Shown here: positions 32,966-35,240 of the stretch, one piece after another | Numbering within the stretch: the stretch's first letter is position 1 | Layout: the number at the start of each line of letters is the position of its first letter | Assembly (NCBI GenBank): GCA_945870105.1 | Contig: CAMBRL010000019.1 | Coordinates: 1 to 35,240 of the forward strand | Origin: Chitinophaga pinensis | GTDB taxonomy: Bacteria; Bacteroidota; Bacteroidia; SXHM01 | Direction of reading: 5' to 3' | DNA: 35,240 nt | Notes under the pieces: model-generated | What the model was told of the DNA's origin: nothing | The model's input: the letters and a program-made list of their open reading frames with translations, nothing else | The model's database searches: none | Made by a program: the position numbers and the translations under genes

Positions 32966-33568
32966 CTATTTCACCAGAGTAACCGTTCCGTTGTATTTAT
33001 GTCGTTCGTTTTTGAAGTCAGTGACTTCAATGTTATAGACATACAAATCATTAGGTACTTCTTTACCCGAATTTAGGAAAGTTCCGTCCCAACTTTCGCC
33101 ATAGGTAAAGGTTGAGAATACCTGCTGACCCCAACGGTTATAAACTCTGAATGCAAAGGTGGTGAAGCCGAAACCGTTTGGTGTGAAGGTGTCATTAGTA
33201 CCATCGCTGTTGGGCGAAAATCCACTCGGAACATACAATGCAAAAGCACCGTCAATAATAATTAAATGTGCAACAGTGTCTTTACAACCAAACTGATTGG
33301 TTACAATCTGCTCTACTAAATAATGCCCTGAATCAGGATACAGATGAGCAGGACTTTGCGTATTGTCAAGTCCGCTGAAATCTCCGAAGTCCCATTCCCA
33401 TTCATCAGCACCTGAACTTAAATCGGTGAAGATGATATTCCGGTCAAATATGTTCGTTGGCTGCGGACCATAAGTAAATGCAGCAGAAGGTTTCGGGAAA
33501 ACTGTAATAATATCAATACTATCTTTAGTGGTGGCGCAGCCATCAGCAGAAGTTGCTGTAAGCGTCAA
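32966..33568 (-). pseudogene. T9SS type B cargo fragment, 5' end cut by the IS
   Basis: About 200 codons remain: part of a PKD domain (YGPQPTNIFDRNIIFTDLSS, EWEWDFGDFSG), then the gliding-motility-associated type B sorting domain (YVPSGFSPNSDGTNDTFTPN, RVYNRWGQQVFSTF, GESWDGTFLNSGKEVPNDLY, TVTLVK). It is the 3' end of a larger surface protein. Reading upstream, the frame runs into the left end of the IS (~33566), which contributes the unrelated residues QQNGVEFLD before a stop. The gene is therefore disrupted, and the rest would lie beyond the right end of the IS. Confidence 0.8.
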
Positions 33569-33620
33569 ACTGTCTAAAAACTCAACACCATTTTGTTGAA
33601 TACTTTCTTGTTGTTATAAA

Positions 33621-33648
33621 ATAAGAATCAAGAGGATTCTTATCTTTA
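33621..33648 (+). promoter_or_regulatory. Inverted repeat overlapping the transposase promoter
   Basis: ATAAGAATC and GATTCTTAT are perfect 9-bp arms around AAGAG. The right arm runs into TATCTTTA, one base from TAnnTTTG, which ends 4 bases before ATG 33653. It could be an operator, or a hairpin that blocks translation of readthrough transcripts. Confidence 0.6.
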
Positions 33649-33652
33649 TTCC

Positions 33653-35212
33653 ATGCAATTTATACAAGGACAAGACAGAGAACAAAGCGTTCTATTCACC
33701 GACAACCTGGACGGAATTGTTGCAGACGATAACGAAGTACGCATCATTGATCTATTTGTTGAAAGCATCAACATCACCGACTTTAAGTTTGTGATTAAAA
33801 CCACTGCCGAAGGCAGACCTGCTTATCACCCGAAAGATTTATTGAAGTTGTATGTGTACGGTTATCTCAACAGCATCCGTTCAAGCAGGGCTTTAGAAAA
33901 AGAATGCAAACGCAACATTGAAGTAATGTGGCTGATGAAACAACTGGTTCCAGATCACAACACCATCTCCAACTTCAGGCGCGATAATGAAAAAGCAATC
34001 CGTAAAGTGTTTCGCCACACCGTAAGTCTGGCACGCGAGTTTAAACTCATTGGCGGCATACTCGTTGCCGGTGACAGCACCAAGTTGCGTGCGCAAAACA
34101 GCAAGAAGAATAATTTTACTCCACGCAAAATTGAAAAGCACCAAGCCTACATTGAAGCAAAGCTGGATGAATACAACAGAGCATTGAGCACAGCAGATAA
34201 CGACAACAAAAAGATTATTGAAAAAGAAATAAAAAAGCATGAAGGGCGCAAAGCCAAATACCAGGCTATGCAGCAGCAATTGGAAGCAACAGGCGAAGTA
34301 CAGATTTCAACATCTGACCCTGAAAGCCGTCAACTCATTACCCGAAACACCATTACCGAAGTAGCCTACAATGTGCAGACAGTAGTGGATGCTCAACACT
34401 GTATTCCTATTGATTATAAAGTAACCAATCAGAACGACAGCAAAGCAATGGGCGGCATGCTGCGCAGAAGTAAAGTGATTTTACAAACCAATGAATTTAC
34501 TGCTCTCTATGATAAAGGCTACCACACCGGAAGTGAATTTGAAACAGCCAATAAAATAGGTGTGCAGGTAATGGTAGCCATACCCGAAACCGGTTCGCAC
34601 GCACCAGACTTAAACTACGATGTGGTGAACTTTATTTATGACAAAGAGAAAGACACTTATACCTGTCCGCAGCAACAGGTTTTAGTTACCAACGGAAGTT
34701 GGTACAAGAAAAACAGGGGCAAGTCTGTTACATTAGTAAAACACTATAAAACCAACGCCTGCGAAACCTGCCCCGCCAGAAACTTATGCACTCGCAACCC
34801 GGAGGGCAGGCTCATAGAGCGCAGTCAATACGCTGAATACATTGAACAGAACAAAACAAACATTGATGCTAATCCACAACTCTACAAAAAGCGGCAAGCC
34901 ATTGTAGAACACCCTTACGGTGTTATCAAACGACAATGGGGTTTCTACTACATCATGACAAAAAAAGGTATGAAACGCGCCAGCGCTGATGTAGGATTTA
35001 TATTTATCGCCTACAACCTGCGCAGGATTTTCAATATTGTAGGGCAGGATGTGCTTAAAAAGTTCCTCAAAGAACTTGGCTCTTTATTTTCTCAAATAAA
35101 CCTTGTTATAAACGCGATTTGCTTCAAAATAACGAACGCTATTTTTTCAAACACTTTACACAAAAGTATTTTTCAGCCTCCGGCTAATCGCTTTAAATTG
35201 ATTTATATTTGA
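33653..35212 (+). CDS. IS1182-family DDE transposase
   Basis: 519 residues with the IS1182-family layout: the N-terminal RPAYHPKDLLKLYVYGYLNSI and VPDHNTISNFRRDN, the first catalytic Asp in LVAGDSTKLRAQ, the second in ALYDKGYHTGSEF, a zinc-binding-like CETCPARNLC segment, and the final acidic position Glu in IVEHPYGVIKRQWGF. An insertion of helical Lys/Glu-rich sequence lies after the first Asp. Full length, no frameshift, so probably active. The last codons coincide with the sequence also seen at 28694-28725. Confidence 0.93.
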   Translation: MQFIQGQDREQSVLFTDNLDGIVADDNEVRIIDLFVESINITDFKFVIKTTAEGRPAYHPKDLLKLYVYGYLNSIRSSRALEKECKRNIEVMWLMKQLVPDHNTISNFRRDNEKAIRKVFRHTVSLAREFKLIGGILVAGDSTKLRAQNSKKNNFTPRKIEKHQAYIEAKLDEYNRALSTADNDNKKIIEKEIKKHEGRKAKYQAMQQQLEATGEVQISTSDPESRQLITRNTITEVAYNVQTVVDAQHCIPIDYKVTNQNDSKAMGGMLRRSKVILQTNEFTALYDKGYHTGSEFETANKIGVQVMVAIPETGSHAPDLNYDVVNFIYDKEKDTYTCPQQQVLVTNGSWYKKNRGKSVTLVKHYKTNACETCPARNLCTRNPEGRLIERSQYAEYIEQNKTNIDANPQLYKKRQAIVEHPYGVIKRQWGFYYIMTKKGMKRASADVGFIFIAYNLRRIFNIVGQDVLKKFLKELGSLFSQINLVINAICFKITNAIFSNTLHKSIFQPPANRFKLIYI

Positions 35213-35222
35213 GGGCGAAACG

Positions 35223-35240
35223 GAGTTCTTAGACGAACTG
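35223..35240 (-). repeat. Right terminal inverted repeat of the IS
   Basis: Read inward from the window end, CAGTTCGTCTAAGAACTC pairs with the left repeat at 33566-33583 at 13 of 18 positions. Confidence 0.7.

Larger units (their letters stand above)
33566..35240 (+). mobile_element. IS1182-family insertion sequence
   Basis: About 1.68 kb bounded by inverted repeats: left CAAACTGTCTAAAAACTC (33566-33583) and right, read inward, CAGTTCGTCTAAGAACTC (35240-35223); 13 of 18 positions match, including GTCTAA and AACTC. The transposase fills the interior. The right repeat ends at the last base of the window, so its true outer edge and any target-site duplication cannot be seen. It splits the T9SS type B gene. 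Confidence 0.82.

Noticed and set aside
1..35240. tRNA, rRNA, CRISPR array or prophage
   Set aside because: No cloverleaf, rRNA segment, regular spacer array or phage structural gene was recognised by eye; a covariance-model scan was not possible.

Overview
The window reads as a chromosomal segment (about 40% GC by eye) of a Bacteroidota bacterium, probably a free-living or environmental member of the Chitinophagales/Sphingobacteriales/Cytophagales side of the phylum. The evidence is many secreted proteins ending in type IX secretion (T9SS) sorting domains, two T9SS machinery genes (porE-like, porQ), a bacillithiol-type redox protein (YtxJ), the porQ-cmk gene pair, and start regions that carry the Bacteroidota -7 box TAnnTTTG instead of Shine-Dalgarno sites. 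No rRNA, tRNA, CRISPR or phage genes were seen.

Layout. 1-4.7 kb: the end of a delta-60-repeat/SprB-like T9SS cargo, a second T9SS cargo with a closely related C-terminal cassette, and a fusion of a GH88/105-type glycosidase with a formylglycine-generating-enzyme-like domain. 4.7-9.7 kb: an RluF-type pseudouridine synthase, two secreted proteins, folD, an AP2 protein with a decayed HNH domain, a SiaB-like kinase, and queE translationally coupled to the next gene. 9.7-16.6 kb: PorE-like OmpA/propeller protein, AlkB-type alkane hydroxylase divergent from a TetR regulator across a perfect 14-bp inverted repeat, a PagL-like lipid A deacylase, porQ and cmk. 16.7-19 kb: citrate synthase and GAPDH, convergent. 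19-24.8 kb: M43 metalloprotease, lipA with an outer-membrane barrel gene, an orphan N-terminal domain of an RluA-type protein, and a small T9SS cargo. 24.8-29.3 kb is accessory in character: a PD-(D/E)XK nuclease, a SOUL protein, repeat-filled spacers, ytxJ, a zinc-finger/FAD monooxygenase fusion, and a junction where two divergent genes both lack their 5' ends. 29.3-35.2 kb: the remainder of a PspC-family membrane protein, small secreted proteins, a propeller T9SS cargo, a SUI1/eIF1-like protein, and a T9SS type B gene cut by an IS1182-type element whose right inverted repeat coincides with the end of the window.

How it fits together. The window encodes both secretion machinery (PorE-like, PorQ) and six probable cargoes (five type A, one type B sorting signal), so much of it serves the cell surface and outer membrane. 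Core metabolism (folD, cmk, gltA, gap, lipA, queE) is interleaved as single genes or short pairs. REP-like palindromes recur between genes and, in one case, lie inside a signal peptide. The strongest points for follow-up are the double 5' truncation near 29.28 kb, the domesticated HNH-AP2 protein, the orphan RluA-type domain, the REP-derived signal peptide, and the alkB/tetR operator.
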